Assembly: GCA_007132225.1 (NCBI GenBank)
Contig: SLPB01000060.1
Location: 1 to 44,738, forward strand
Reading direction: 5' to 3'
Origin: Bacteroidales bacterium
Lineage (GTDB): Bacteria; Bacteroidota; Bacteroidia; Bacteroidales; PUMT01
DNA: 44,738 nt
The number at the start of each line of letters is the position of its first letter. The first letter of the stretch is position 1. Positions 7,907-17,362 of the stretch are shown piece by piece. The position numbers and the translations under genes are program-made. The notes beneath the pieces were generated by a model. It saw only the letters and a list, made by a program, of their open reading frames with translations, searched no databases and had not been told where the DNA came from.

Positions 7907-8494
7907 TTAGTTACCCCTAACTGTATAAAATCCGTTCTTTTTAATATAATTATATGCTCCCCGGGGAACGAATGCCCGCATATCTTTGCCCTGCAATATG
8001 GACTCCCTGATAAAAGTTGAGGATAATTCAATTAACGGAGCATTAACAAGCCTGGCATCACTGAACTGGTTCAGCCTGGAATTATCTGTATCCAGCCTTG
8101 GGTATATAAGGAATTTTTGTTCCTTAATAAGGGTTTCCCCTCCTTTCCAGTGACCTATGCTACTTATGTTATCGGTGCCAATTATCAGATAGAAATCCCT
8201 TTCGGGGTATTTTTGGGCAAGTTTATCCAGTGTATTTATTGTATAAGAGGGGCGGGGCATATTGAATTCAATATCAGAAACCATGAAAGCAGGATATTCT
8301 TCAATGGCCAGTCTGGTCATTTCCAGTCTTGCCGCTGGACTAATGAGTTTTTCAGGGTTCTTGAAAGGATTACGGGGACTTACTATGAACCATACCTGGT
8401 CCATGGATTCGAATTCTTTAATATATCCGGCAATGGCTAAATGTGCAATATGTATTGGATTGAAAGATCCAAAAAGCAAACCGGTTTTTATCAT
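7907..8494 (-). CDS. nadD: Nicotinate-nucleotide adenylyltransferase
   Basis: This 195-aa cytoplasmic enzyme adenylates nicotinate mononucleotide to deamido-NAD in NAD synthesis. The nucleotidyltransferase motif GSFNPIHIAHL is near residues 9-19, the middle region has PRPSYTINTL and IIGTDNISSIGHW, and the C-terminal motif is SSTFIRES. Length is normal for NadD. It is the last gene of a minus-strand group yicC-gmk-nadD, starting 9 bp after the gmk stop, an arrangement common in Bacteroidota. Confidence 0.95.
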   Translation of the reverse strand: MIKTGLLFGSFNPIHIAHLAIAGYIKEFESMDQVWFIVSPRNPFKNPEKLISPAARLEMTRLAIEEYPAFMVSDIEFNMPRPSYTINTLDKLAQKYPERDFYLIIGTDNISSIGHWKGGETLIKEQKFLIYPRLDTDNSRLNQFSDARLVNAPLIELSSTFIRESILQGKDMRAFVPRGAYNYIKKNGFYTVRGN

Positions 8495-8503
8495 AGGGTT
8501 GGT

Positions 8504-9076
8504 TTAAAGGGGTGATTTAAGAAATTCGCTAACAATACTCAAAGCTTCCCGTTTAGTTTTATTTAGATTGTCATTTACAATAATTATATCAAACTCAGGT
8601 GCATAATTTATTTCAGCTTTAGCTTTTGTTAGCCTTTTTTGTAAATTCTCCCTGTTTTCCGTTGAGCGATTACGAAGTCTTTTTTCAAGCTCCCTGAGTG
8701 ATGGTGGCATGATAAATACTGACAGTGCCCTGTTCCTGTACTGTTTTTTAATATTAACACCTCCAACAACATCAATATCAAATATTACATTTGATCCCAT
8801 GGCCCATATTCGTTCTATTTCAGTTTTTGGTGTTCCGTAAAATTGCCCGGGATAAACCTCCTCCCATTCAACGAATTCGCCTTTTCGGATCTTCTCTTTG
8901 AACTCTTTCACCGAAACAAAGTAATAATCTTCTCCATCAACCTCATGTGGCCTTTTATCGCGGCTGCATGCTGACACTGAAAAAGCCAGATTCAGATCCT
9001 GATCAATAAGATATTTCACCAATGTGGTTTTGCCAGCTCCTGAGGGGGCAGAGAATATAATGAGTTTACCGGCCAT
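8504..9076 (-). CDS. gmk: Guanylate kinase
   Basis: This 190-aa enzyme phosphorylates GMP to GDP with ATP. The P-loop FSAPSGAGKTTLV is at residues 8-20, and the GMP-binding region SACSRDKRPHEVDGEDYYFV follows at about 34-53. Size and motifs are standard. Its ATG shares one base with the stop of the upstream yicC (TAATG), so translation is likely coupled, and nadD follows after 9 bp. Confidence 0.96.
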   Translation of the reverse strand: MAGKLIIFSAPSGAGKTTLVKYLIDQDLNLAFSVSACSRDKRPHEVDGEDYYFVSVKEFKEKIRKGEFVEWEEVYPGQFYGTPKTEIERIWAMGSNVIFDIDVVGGVNIKKQYRNRALSVFIMPPSLRELEKRLRNRSTENRENLQKRLTKAKAEINYAPEFDIIIVNDNLNKTKREALSIVSEFLKSPL

Positions 9077-9957
9077 TATAAGATATTTAGGGCTTGTTCT
9101 TTAATTTTTTCCAGTTCATCTTTCATGTGTACTACAAGTTTCTGGATTTCAAAATCATTTGCTTTTGAGCCGATCGTATTAATTTCCCGTCCTATTTCCT
9201 GGCTGATAAATCCCAGTTTCTTTCCTGCAGGCTCCACACCAGTTAGTGTCTGCCGGAAATAGTCAATATGATTGCTGAGCCTGACCTTTTCTTCTGTGAT
9301 ATCGAGTTTTTCCAGGTAATATATAATTTCCTGTTCGAACCGGTTCCTGTCTATATTGTTGTTATTGAAAAACTCTTTAAGGTTTTGCTCCAGGCGTCCT
9401 CTTACGGTTTTAATTCTTTTTGATTCAAATTTATCTATATCATGAAGATGCTTTTCGATTGAGCTGATCCTTTTTTCCAGGTCGCCGGCAAGGGCCTTCC
9501 CTTCCTGCAGCCTGTAATCATCGAGTTGCCCGGCAGCAAGGTGAAAACTATTAAAAAGATTTTCCCATTCACTTTCTTCAGGTCCGGATTTATTGCTGCT
9601 GTAGATTTCCGGCATGCGCATGGCAATTTTCATTAGTTCAAATTTGTCTGTATTTTTTATACCAAGTTCAGTGCAGATACCTGTGAGCTGATCTGTGTAT
9701 TTTTTTATCACCTCCCTGTTTATTTCAGGTGCCTGATCAGCCTGGTGATGATCTGTGTGGATCATCAGATCAATTTTACCCCTTTTAAACCGTAAGGCTA
9801 TTTCATTGCGGAACACAGACTCTTTTTCCCTGTATGCTGAAGGTATTTTGAAGTTAACATCAAGCTGTTTGCTGTTAAGTGACCTTAGTTCAAGGGTTAC
9901 TGTTTTGCCCGGCAAGCTGCATTCCGCCTTACCGAAGCCAGTCATGGATTTTATCAT
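9076..9957 (-). CDS. yicC: YicC family endoribonuclease-like protein
   Basis: This 293-aa protein has the family's N-terminal signature MIKSMTGFGKAE and the conserved C-terminal domain with EIGREINTIGSKAND. The middle is helical and charged. YicC proteins are reported as endoribonucleases acting in RNA turnover and are often next to gmk, as here. The gene heads the yicC-gmk-nadD group and overlaps gmk by one base. It is cytoplasmic. Confidence 0.93.
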   Translation of the reverse strand: MIKSMTGFGKAECSLPGKTVTLELRSLNSKQLDVNFKIPSAYREKESVFRNEIALRFKRGKIDLMIHTDHHQADQAPEINREVIKKYTDQLTGICTELGIKNTDKFELMKIAMRMPEIYSSNKSGPEESEWENLFNSFHLAAGQLDDYRLQEGKALAGDLEKRISSIEKHLHDIDKFESKRIKTVRGRLEQNLKEFFNNNNIDRNRFEQEIIYYLEKLDITEEKVRLSNHIDYFRQTLTGVEPAGKKLGFISQEIGREINTIGSKANDFEIQKLVVHMKDELEKIKEQALNIL

Positions 9958-10063
9958 GCTATTGATTTATTATGCTTATGTTTTAAGATATCATAGTTAA
10001 TACTAAAATATCCATTTTTGTTTACAGGAAAAAGCTGAATAAAAATCTGTGCCCGGGTCATGA

Positions 10064-11410
10064 TCATTGATGCACCCTTTCTTTAATTACACGTTTTGAT
10101 TTCCATTTTCCAGTAAGATAGTAAAGGTATGACAGGATCATTCCCGTTAGCCAGCCAAGGGGAATGGCCCACCAGATTCCGGTTTCACCCATTGATGCTG
10201 ACAAAAGATATGCCAGGGGTATTCGAACCACCCACAGGGAGAACAGGGTGAGGAACATGGGAATAAGCGTATCTCCGGCTCCGCGCATTACACCCCCGAT
10301 GACAAACATTCCCGTAAAAGCGATGTAGAATGGACTGACAATATTAAGATATCTTGTGCCAATGCTTACAACCATCTCGTCGGGAGTAAACATTCCCATA
10401 ATCTGATTTCCAAATATAACAATTAGGGCAGTAACACTCAGAGATATAAGGCTTCCCATAAGAAGTGTTGACTTCAGGCCTTTTTTAACACGCTCAAAAT
10501 TACCAGCACCTATATTTTGTCCTGTGAAACTGGTAAGTGCCATACCAAAATTCATGGCAAACATTGCTGCCAGGGAATCTATACGCTGTGCAACAGAATA
10601 GGCTGCTATCACATTTGTGCCAAAAGTATTGACAATGCCCATTAATGCCATCATACCAAGTGCAACAAAGGTATGCTGAAATCCTGAAGGAAGTCCTATT
10701 TTAAGGCTCTTTATAAAGATGCCTTTGTCAAACACCCATTTGGTAAACGAAAAATGAATAATATCATGAGTACGGTTGAGATATATGATGGCAGTAACAA
10801 AGGCGCCCCCCTGCGCGATCACTGTTGCAAGTGCCACCCCGGCAACCCCCCATCCAAAAACAAGAATAAACAACAGATCAAGTCCGATATTAATAAGAGA
10901 TGATAAAATCAGAAAGTACAAAGGTGTTTTGGAATCCCCCAGTCCGCGCAAAATGGCACTGGTCCCGTTAAATCCAAAAAAGACTATCATACCACCAAGA
11001 TAAACGGTAAGGTAGCTTTTGGCTTCGGGCATTAATTCTTCAGGGAGTTGCAATAATCTGAAAATATCTTCTGTGAAATAGATCCCGGTTAATGAAACCA
11101 CTATAGAGGCGGCAAAGGTAAATATGTACATGGTGTCAATTGCACGCTTAACATTTTCAAACTCTCTTGCTCCAAAATATTGTGCAATTATAATAGTCGT
11201 GCCGGTTGCAATCCCGATAATCAGTGAAATAAGGGCGAAAATGACAGGGAACGAGGCCCCCACGGCAGCAAGAGCATCTTTTCCAAGAAAATTACCAACA
11301 ACCAGGCTGTCAACGATGTTGTAAAGTTGCTGAAAAACATTTCCTATCAGTAAAGGGGCAGCAAATTTTAATATTAACTTGCCTTCCTTTCCTTTTGTCA
11401 GATCCTGCAT
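10064..11410 (-). CDS. MATE family efflux transporter
   Basis: This 448-aa integral membrane protein has about 12 hydrophobic segments in two similar halves, as in the MATE (NorM/DinF-type) superfamily. The N-terminal LILKFAAPLLIGNVFQQLYN and VVGNFLGKDALAAVGAS are typical. MATE proteins export drugs or metabolites using Na+ or H+ gradients; the substrate is not predictable. The gene is alone on the minus strand, with about 100 bp before the M3 peptidase stop upstream. It acts in the inner membrane. Confidence 0.93.
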   Translation of the reverse strand: MQDLTKGKEGKLILKFAAPLLIGNVFQQLYNIVDSLVVGNFLGKDALAAVGASFPVIFALISLIIGIATGTTIIIAQYFGAREFENVKRAIDTMYIFTFAASIVVSLTGIYFTEDIFRLLQLPEELMPEAKSYLTVYLGGMIVFFGFNGTSAILRGLGDSKTPLYFLILSSLINIGLDLLFILVFGWGVAGVALATVIAQGGAFVTAIIYLNRTHDIIHFSFTKWVFDKGIFIKSLKIGLPSGFQHTFVALGMMALMGIVNTFGTNVIAAYSVAQRIDSLAAMFAMNFGMALTSFTGQNIGAGNFERVKKGLKSTLLMGSLISLSVTALIVIFGNQIMGMFTPDEMVVSIGTRYLNIVSPFYIAFTGMFVIGGVMRGAGDTLIPMFLTLFSLWVVRIPLAYLLSASMGETGIWWAIPLGWLTGMILSYLYYLTGKWKSKRVIKERVHQ

Positions 11411-11509
11411 GCAAATTTTGGTAATTCAATCACTATATGACCGGGGTAAAGAAACAGGTCCGGATATGCTTATCAGATTCCTGTGTTCCTGGCTTATTTA
11501 TCAAAATTC

Positions 11510-13630
11510 TCAATCCAGACCTCTTTGCCTCAGTAAAGGTCCGATTTCCGGCTCCCTGCCCCTAAAATCAACATACATCTCCATTGGGTCCCGGGTTCCT
11601 CCTTTTTCAAGTATATTTTTCCTGAAGCTTTGAGCTGTTTCCTCATCAAAAAGTCCGGTTTCAAGAAATGCCTCGAATGCATCGGCATCAAGAACTCCTG
11701 ACCAGATGTAGCTGTAATATCCGGCTGAGTAACCGCCGCTGAAGATATGACTCAGGTATGTGCTTCTCCAGCGGGGAACTATCTCGGGTATAAGTCCGAT
11801 ATCATTCATTGATTCATTCTCAAATTCCACAGGGTGTATATCTTTTTTTCCCTTAAGAGTATGATAGTCCATATCAAGGACCGCTGTAGCAAGGTACTCC
11901 ACGGTAGCAAACCCCTGGTTAAAATGGCCGGCCTCGGTAATTTTATCAATCAGCTCCCCGGGAATAGTCTCACCTGTCCTGTAATGCCTGGCAAACATTG
12001 TAATTACCTCGGGATGCCTGGCCCAGTTTTCCATGACCTGGGAGGGGAGCTCAACAAAGTCCCTCGGCACTGAAGTACCCGATAAGGTGCGGTAAGTAAC
12101 ATCAGACATTAATCCGTGCAAAGCATGCCCGAACTCATGAAAGAAGGTTGTATATTCATCAAAGGTCAGCAGTGACGGCTCATCATTGGTTGGCCGGCTG
12201 AAATTGCAGTTGATCGTGATAACCGGATGGATAAACTCACCATCACGGACGGACTGTTGCCTGAAGCTGCTCATCCACGCACCACCCCTTTTGCTTGGCC
12301 TGTTGTAATTATCCATGTATAAGATACCCATATGTGATCCGTCCTTGTCCAGCACCTGGTAAACCTCAACATCTTCATGATATTTGGGAATGTCATCAAT
12401 CTTTAGGAACTGGAGCCCCCATAACTTATTTACTACCAAAAATGTACCTTCTATAACATTTTCCATAGAAAAGTATGGCCGTGTCTCCTCTTCATCCAGA
12501 TCAAATCTTTCCTTTCTGAGCTTTTCGGTATAGTACCTCCAGTCCCATGGCATCAGCCGGAAATTATTTCCTTCATTGTATATCATAGCCTGCAGGTCAT
12601 AGGCCTCCTGTTTTGCAATGGGCAGTGCAGCATCCCATAATTCCTTAAGGAAATCATTGACCATTGCAGGGGTACTGGCCATATTTTCCTCGAGAACATA
12701 ATGAGCATGTGTGTCATAACCAAGAAGATTTGCCTTTTTAACTCTCAGGTTTACAATCTGCCTTATGTTATCCTTATTATCATATTCATTATCATTATTG
12801 CAGCGGTTAATGTAGGTTGTTTTCATTTTTTCCCGCAGTTCACGGTTATCTGCATAAGCCAGGAAAGGCATCACGCTGGGATTATGATGCGTAAAGACCC
12901 ATTTGTTTTCATACCCTTTTTCTTTTGCAATTTCAGCAGCCGTGTTAATAAGGTCATCAGGCAGCCCTGACAGGTCTTCCCTGTTATCAATAACCAGTTC
13001 GAACTTGTTTGTTTCATCCCTTATATTATTGCCAAATTCAAGAGTAAGGAGTGAAAGCTGTTCGTTGATCTCCCGCAGCTTTTCCTGTTTTCCGGGTTCA
13101 AGTGCAGCTCCTCCGCGCACAAACTGTTTATAAGTTTTTTCCAGCAATTTCTGCTGCTCAGGATCAAGATTAAAAATGTCTTTTTGTTCATATACCGCTT
13201 CCACACGTTCAAACAGATCCGTGTTCAGCATTATATTGGTGTAATGTGCCGACAGCTTTGGGGTAACCTCCCGGGCTATTTTCTGTAATTCTTCATTTGT
13301 ATGGGAAGAATTCAGGTTGCTGAATATACTGCTTATCTCTGAGAGCAGGTAGCCGCTATGATCCAAAGCTGCAATGGTGTTATCAAAAGTAGGAGCTTCC
13401 CTGCCGGCGGCAATAACATTAATTTTCTCATTATGTTTTTGCATGGCCTTTTCAAAAGCTGGCATGAAATGTTCACTTTTTATCCTGTGGAAAGGGGGGA
13501 CATTAAATGGCGTATTATATTGGTTAAGAAGTGGATTCTCCTCCATCATAGCACTGGAAAAAGTGACATTCAGCATAATTAACAGATATATTATTTTTCT
13601 CACTTTATAAGAAATTTGGTTAATACTCAT
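11510..13630 (-). CDS. M3 family zinc metallopeptidase (dipeptidyl carboxypeptidase/oligopeptidase type)
   Basis: About 706 aa from the start at 13630 (MSINQISYKVRK). The ORF track begins 7 codons earlier at 13651, but the later Met leads directly into a hydrophobic signal-like stretch (IIYLLIMLNVTFSSA). The zinc motif FHEFGHALHGLM lies near residue 498, followed by the distal Glu region (PRDFVELPSQVMENW). The end LLRQRGLD is typical of Dcp-type M3 peptidases, which remove dipeptides from C-termini or degrade short peptides. A signal suggests a periplasmic enzyme. It fits a peptide-using lifestyle. The symbol dcp is plausible but not certain. Confidence 0.93.
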   Translation of the reverse strand: MSINQISYKVRKIIYLLIMLNVTFSSAMMEENPLLNQYNTPFNVPPFHRIKSEHFMPAFEKAMQKHNEKINVIAAGREAPTFDNTIAALDHSGYLLSEISSIFSNLNSSHTNEELQKIAREVTPKLSAHYTNIMLNTDLFERVEAVYEQKDIFNLDPEQQKLLEKTYKQFVRGGAALEPGKQEKLREINEQLSLLTLEFGNNIRDETNKFELVIDNREDLSGLPDDLINTAAEIAKEKGYENKWVFTHHNPSVMPFLAYADNRELREKMKTTYINRCNNDNEYDNKDNIRQIVNLRVKKANLLGYDTHAHYVLEENMASTPAMVNDFLKELWDAALPIAKQEAYDLQAMIYNEGNNFRLMPWDWRYYTEKLRKERFDLDEEETRPYFSMENVIEGTFLVVNKLWGLQFLKIDDIPKYHEDVEVYQVLDKDGSHMGILYMDNYNRPSKRGGAWMSSFRQQSVRDGEFIHPVITINCNFSRPTNDEPSLLTFDEYTTFFHEFGHALHGLMSDVTYRTLSGTSVPRDFVELPSQVMENWARHPEVITMFARHYRTGETIPGELIDKITEAGHFNQGFATVEYLATAVLDMDYHTLKGKKDIHPVEFENESMNDIGLIPEIVPRWRSTYLSHIFSGGYSAGYYSYIWSGVLDADAFEAFLETGLFDEETAQSFRKNILEKGGTRDPMEMYVDFRGREPEIGPLLRQRGLD

Positions 13631-13651
13631 TGACACTGCTAAATTATACAT

Positions 13652-13933
13652 TCTTTAAGATTAAGTCAAATTAACGGGTTAATTAAATTATCAGATCAGC
13701 AGGCCACTACAGGCCGGTGATCTAACATATATTAAATTCACCTTAAATTCACGAGTGTTTTTGCAGAAGGCAGGATTGTTATTTTTTTATAAAATTCAAC
13801 CCGAATTTTTATTTATACTTTTTGACTGCTTTAAATTTATTCTTCTTATTTTTAATGTTATTAATGATCCGGAATTTCGCCGGCTGATTAACTGGTTAAT
13901 AATAAAATTAATAACTAACCATACTTTACACAT
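13652..13933. other. Divergent intergenic region, no gene seen
   Basis: This 282-bp AT-rich region lies between the M3 peptidase (minus) and the TIM-barrel protein (plus) and must hold both promoters. A 60-aa ORF at 13755-13937 looks spurious. I find no strong TAnnTTTG element. Confidence 0.5.
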
Positions 13934-14824
13934 ATGAACCGAAGACTTTTTACTAAAAATCTGTTATTATCAACAGCTGTTATTTCCTCATCTCCTGTGG
14001 CAGGATTTACAATCCGGTCCGGAACCAGCAAAATAAGAAAAGGTATAATGTGGGGGAGCATAGGTGTTGGAGAAACTATTCTGGAAAAATTCACATATGC
14101 AAAACAGGCAGGCTTTGAGGGTGTTGAGCCTATGAGCCATCTTGACCGGGAGCAGGTTCTTAAAGCCAGGGACGAGACCGGAATGAAAATACCCAGTGTA
14201 TGCGGATCACTTCATGGAAGATATCCTCTTTCTGATCCGGATCCTTTGGTAAGGGAGAAAGGAGTAGATGCATTGAAGCACTTAATCGAGGATGCCAGTG
14301 TTTACGGTGCCGATACAGTTCTCCTGGTTCCGGGCCGAGTTGATGAGAATGTAGCTTATGATGATTGCTGGAACCGGTCAGTGGCTGAGATCAGGAAAGC
14401 CATTCCCCTGGCAGCCAGGCTGAATGTAACTATTGCAATTGAAAATGTCTGGAATAATTTCCTGCTGAGCCCGCTGGAAGCCGCCAGGTATGTTGACCAG
14501 TTTCACAGTCCTTATGTTAAGTTTTATTTTGATTGCGGTAATTTTCTTATATATGGTTGGCCTGAGCAATGGATAAGAATTCTTGGAAACAGGATTGTAA
14601 AGATTCATATCAAGGAGTACAGCATGAAACTTGCCCATTCCGAGGGAAGGAGGGCCGGCTTCCGGGTTGATTTAATGGAGGGAGATGTCAACTGGCCGGC
14701 AGTTATGCAGGCACTTGCTGATACAGGATATAATGACTGGGCCATTGTAGAGCAGCGGGGAGGAGATACAGAAGAAGGTTTAGCGGATCTTGCAAAAAGG
14801 CTGGGGAAAATTCTGAAAAGCTGA
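13934..14824 (+). CDS. Secreted sugar phosphate isomerase/epimerase-like TIM-barrel protein
   Basis: This 296-aa protein of the xylose isomerase-like/AP endonuclease 2 fold begins MNRRLFTKNLLLSTAVISSS, an RR-containing export signal (Tat-like, weak consensus). Metal-binding candidates are Glu in AIENVWNN, Asp in FYFDCGN, His in KIHIKE and Glu in IVEQRGG, in the usual order. Proteins of this group isomerise or epimerise sugars or 3-keto-sugars. It converges with a Tat-signal Gfo/Idh/MocA oxidoreductase, and the pair is often seen together in Bacteroidota carbohydrate metabolism. The substrate is unknown. Confidence 0.88.
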   Translation: MNRRLFTKNLLLSTAVISSSPVAGFTIRSGTSKIRKGIMWGSIGVGETILEKFTYAKQAGFEGVEPMSHLDREQVLKARDETGMKIPSVCGSLHGRYPLSDPDPLVREKGVDALKHLIEDASVYGADTVLLVPGRVDENVAYDDCWNRSVAEIRKAIPLAARLNVTIAIENVWNNFLLSPLEAARYVDQFHSPYVKFYFDCGNFLIYGWPEQWIRILGNRIVKIHIKEYSMKLAHSEGRRAGFRVDLMEGDVNWPAVMQALADTGYNDWAIVEQRGGDTEEGLADLAKRLGKILKS

Positions 14825-14868
14825 TCCGGACGTTTATGTAAAATATTTTGTTAGTTTTAATTAACTAA

Positions 14869-14895
14869 AAAGGCACAGGAAAAACCTGTGCCTTT
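14869..14895. terminator. Bidirectional hairpin terminator
   Basis: AAAGGCACAGG-AAAAA-CCTGTGCCTTT is a perfect 11-bp stem with a 5-nt loop, flanked by A- and T-rich sequence. It lies between convergent genes (isomerase on plus, oxidoreductase on minus) and can serve both. Confidence 0.9.
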
Positions 14896-14920
14896 AATAT
14901 ATATTAGTATCCGTGCTTTA

Positions 14921-16264
14921 TCAGGCGGGAGCTGAACCAGGAACGGGTATTTTGGTATCAACATCCACAGGACCCATTTTGTATTCTTCAGGACCCAGCC
15001 TTAAATTTGAAGTCATCATCTCCTCCCAGGTGACTTCCTTGCCGGAGTAGGCTGATTCACTTCCCATTATTCCAGTTAGAGTTGAGGAAGCAAGATCATT
15101 AGCCTGATTGATAGGGTTGTTGGTTCGTATTGCATTTACCAGGTTGATCATTTCCTGGTCGAAAGATGATATCGGCAACCTTCCGGTCGGCTGTCCATGT
15201 TCATCCAGAGGATATTCGTACTCCCAGATAAGATTATCTTCATAGTCAAATATTTTATTCTGGCAGTTTGTATATCCCTTGGTTCCGTATATGATCTGCC
15301 CGGATTTGTTGTCGCAACCGTCAATATGGCGATTCATGCACTGGTAGTTCTTTCCGTCGTCAAAAGAATATTCCACACTGAAAAAATCATACATGTTGCC
15401 CGTATGAGTGCCGTGCCTGCCACCCATGCCAAGAGCTCTGGAAGGATATTTTTCAAAGAACCAGTTAATAATATCAAACTGATGAATTGCAACATCAAGG
15501 AGGTTGCTGCCGGCAATCCAGTTCCAGGCCATCCAGTTTCTCAACATAGCCTCCATATCACTCCATCCTTCCTGACGGTTGACGTGCCAGATTCTTCCTC
15601 CCATCCTGTAAGCATTTCCGGATACAAGATCTCCTATGGCGCCATTTTTAATCATACCAAAGGTTGTTATGTAATCGCGCTGATGTCTGTATATGGTGCC
15701 GGAGACTACTGACAGGCCGGCTGATTCGGCCATCCTTCCTGAAGCCATGACGGATCTGACACCTACGGGATCAACAGCAGCTGGCTTTTCAAGGAAAACA
15801 TGCTTTCTTGCCTGTACCGCTGCCTCGAAATGTGCAGGGCGAAAATGTTGCGGTGTTGCATGCAGAATTACATCCACATCTGAATCAATAACACGCTTGT
15901 ATGCATCAAATCCAGTAAAACAATTTTTATCAGGTATCTCAATTCCGTGACTGTCCATTAAGGATTTCCGGCAGCTATTAATTCTGTGCTCAAAAACATC
16001 TCCAAGTGCTGTTACCTGAAGGTTCGGGCCTGCATTTAGGAAATTGATGGCAGCTCCTGTTCCCCTGCCTCCGCACCCTATAAGTCCGGCTTTTAAAGGA
16101 GGTCCGTCCGGAGCAATATCGAGGAAAACCGGTGTTTCATGCTTAATTCTTCGTGAATCGCAGGAGGAAAGTGCATATCCTGCTCCTACTGCACCCAGTA
16201 ATCCAATAGCAGCCGCATCTCCTAAAAATTCACGTCTGCTTTTTAACTTTGCTTTTTTACTCAT
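14921..16264 (-). CDS. Tat-signal Gfo/Idh/MocA family oxidoreductase
   Basis: This 447-aa protein starts with a twin-arginine signal (KSRREFLGDAAAIGLLGAVG). The Rossmann region is AGLIGCGGRGTGAAINFL near residues 59-76, and the EKPAAVD motif typical of the family follows. The C-terminal domain is a Gfo-like beta sheet. These NAD(P)-dependent enzymes oxidise or reduce sugars; secreted members carry a bound cofactor. The sugar is unknown. It faces the secreted TIM-barrel isomerase across a shared terminator and is followed upstream by a 521-bp intergenic region. Confidence 0.92.
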   Translation of the reverse strand: MSKKAKLKSRREFLGDAAAIGLLGAVGAGYALSSCDSRRIKHETPVFLDIAPDGPPLKAGLIGCGGRGTGAAINFLNAGPNLQVTALGDVFEHRINSCRKSLMDSHGIEIPDKNCFTGFDAYKRVIDSDVDVILHATPQHFRPAHFEAAVQARKHVFLEKPAAVDPVGVRSVMASGRMAESAGLSVVSGTIYRHQRDYITTFGMIKNGAIGDLVSGNAYRMGGRIWHVNRQEGWSDMEAMLRNWMAWNWIAGSNLLDVAIHQFDIINWFFEKYPSRALGMGGRHGTHTGNMYDFFSVEYSFDDGKNYQCMNRHIDGCDNKSGQIIYGTKGYTNCQNKIFDYEDNLIWEYEYPLDEHGQPTGRLPISSFDQEMINLVNAIRTNNPINQANDLASSTLTGIMGSESAYSGKEVTWEEMMTSNLRLGPEEYKMGPVDVDTKIPVPGSAPA

Positions 16265-16785
16265 AATATATGTTATAATTTGATGAAATTAATATGGTAT
16301 TTGTTTTTCTTAACTTTTATTCACCAGTATTTCTTGTGATTGGTACCTGCAGCACCCATCTTGTTATGTTTCGGTTCGTATAGCCCCTTTGATTATACTT
16401 ATTCTTTTCGGAGATATTGAGGGAACCATTAATAATGCGCCGAATTTACCAAATAATTAATTTGTCTGCAAAAAAATATTGGAGTTATTATATTAGGGTT
16501 GCACTGTGTTCATATCTTTTAACAGGCTTTTTCTGTATATTGGGTTAAAATCAGCATTTTTTGAAATTTATTATATTTATGTATCGGACTATAACGTAAA
16601 TGCCTTTGCTTTTCATTGGTAATAGTCTTTTACAATCAATAAACGTTAATTTAATTGTTTTATTTTCTTAATTCAGATACCGGTTTTGAACAAAGATTGG
16701 GGCCTGCTGTTTGATTAATATTGTAGAATTTATGCCTGATAAAGGTTTTTAGGGGAAAATATCAAATATAAATACAATTTTTCTA
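16265..16785. other. 521-bp divergent intergenic region, no gene recognised
   Basis: It separates the Gfo/Idh/MocA gene (minus) and idi (plus). It is AT-rich with many stops in all frames. I found no exact TAnnTTTG element, tRNA, riboswitch or repeat. It must contain promoters for both genes, and its length leaves room for a small RNA that I cannot identify. Confidence 0.5.
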
Positions 16786-17334
16786 ATGACCCTTGATGAA
16801 GTAATTTTGGTCGATACCAACGACTGCCAAACCGGCACAATGGAAAAAATGGAAGCTCACGAAAAGGGACTTTTACACCGGGCGTTTTCTGTTTTTATAC
16901 TCAATAACTCAGGGAGGATTCTTTTGCAGAGGCGGGCTTCCGGAAAATATCATTCTCCCGGATTATGGACCAATACATGCTGCAGTCACCCGCGCCCGGG
17001 AGAACCTGTTGAAATTGCTGCTGTAAGGCGTTTACAGGAGGAGATGGGTATTAAATGTTCGCTGAAGAAGTTATTTACTTTTATTTACAGGGCTGAGTTT
17101 GACAATGGATTAACCGAACATGAACTTGATCATGTTTTTGCAGGGATATCTGACAGCATCCCCGTTCTCAACACCGAAGAGGCAGATGATTATGAGTATG
17201 TTGATCCCGATTACCTTTCAAAAGATATTGAAAAATTTCCCGGCAAATACACAATATGGTTCAGGATAGCATACCCCGGGGTAAAGCAAATACTCAGGGA
17301 GTATTCGGATAAGTCTCAGGGTGCCCCGAACTGA
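16786..17334 (+). CDS. idi: Isopentenyl-diphosphate delta-isomerase, type 1
   Basis: This 182-aa Nudix-fold enzyme interconverts IPP and DMAPP for isoprenoid synthesis. The catalytic Cys is in WTNTCCSHPRPGE near residues 64-76, the Nudix-like helix is AVRRLQEEMGI, and the catalytic Glu region is LTEHELDHVF. Length matches bacterial type 1 Idi. It is a lone plus-strand gene convergent with tilS, 28 bp apart, and cytoplasmic. Confidence 0.96.
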   Translation: MTLDEVILVDTNDCQTGTMEKMEAHEKGLLHRAFSVFILNNSGRILLQRRASGKYHSPGLWTNTCCSHPRPGEPVEIAAVRRLQEEMGIKCSLKKLFTFIYRAEFDNGLTEHELDHVFAGISDSIPVLNTEEADDYEYVDPDYLSKDIEKFPGKYTIWFRIAYPGVKQILREYSDKSQGAPN

Positions 17335-17362
17335 AATGACAAGCGTTCTCTTTTTTTAAATG

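Noticed and set aside
13755-13937. 60-aa plus-strand ORF
   Set aside because: It is low complexity (Phe/Leu/Ile-rich from AT-rich DNA), overlaps the next start, and has no visible ribosome-binding or conserved motif.
16265-16785. Possible riboswitch or small RNA in the long gap before idi
   Set aside because: No recognisable conserved core or strong stem followed by a T-run could be found by eye.
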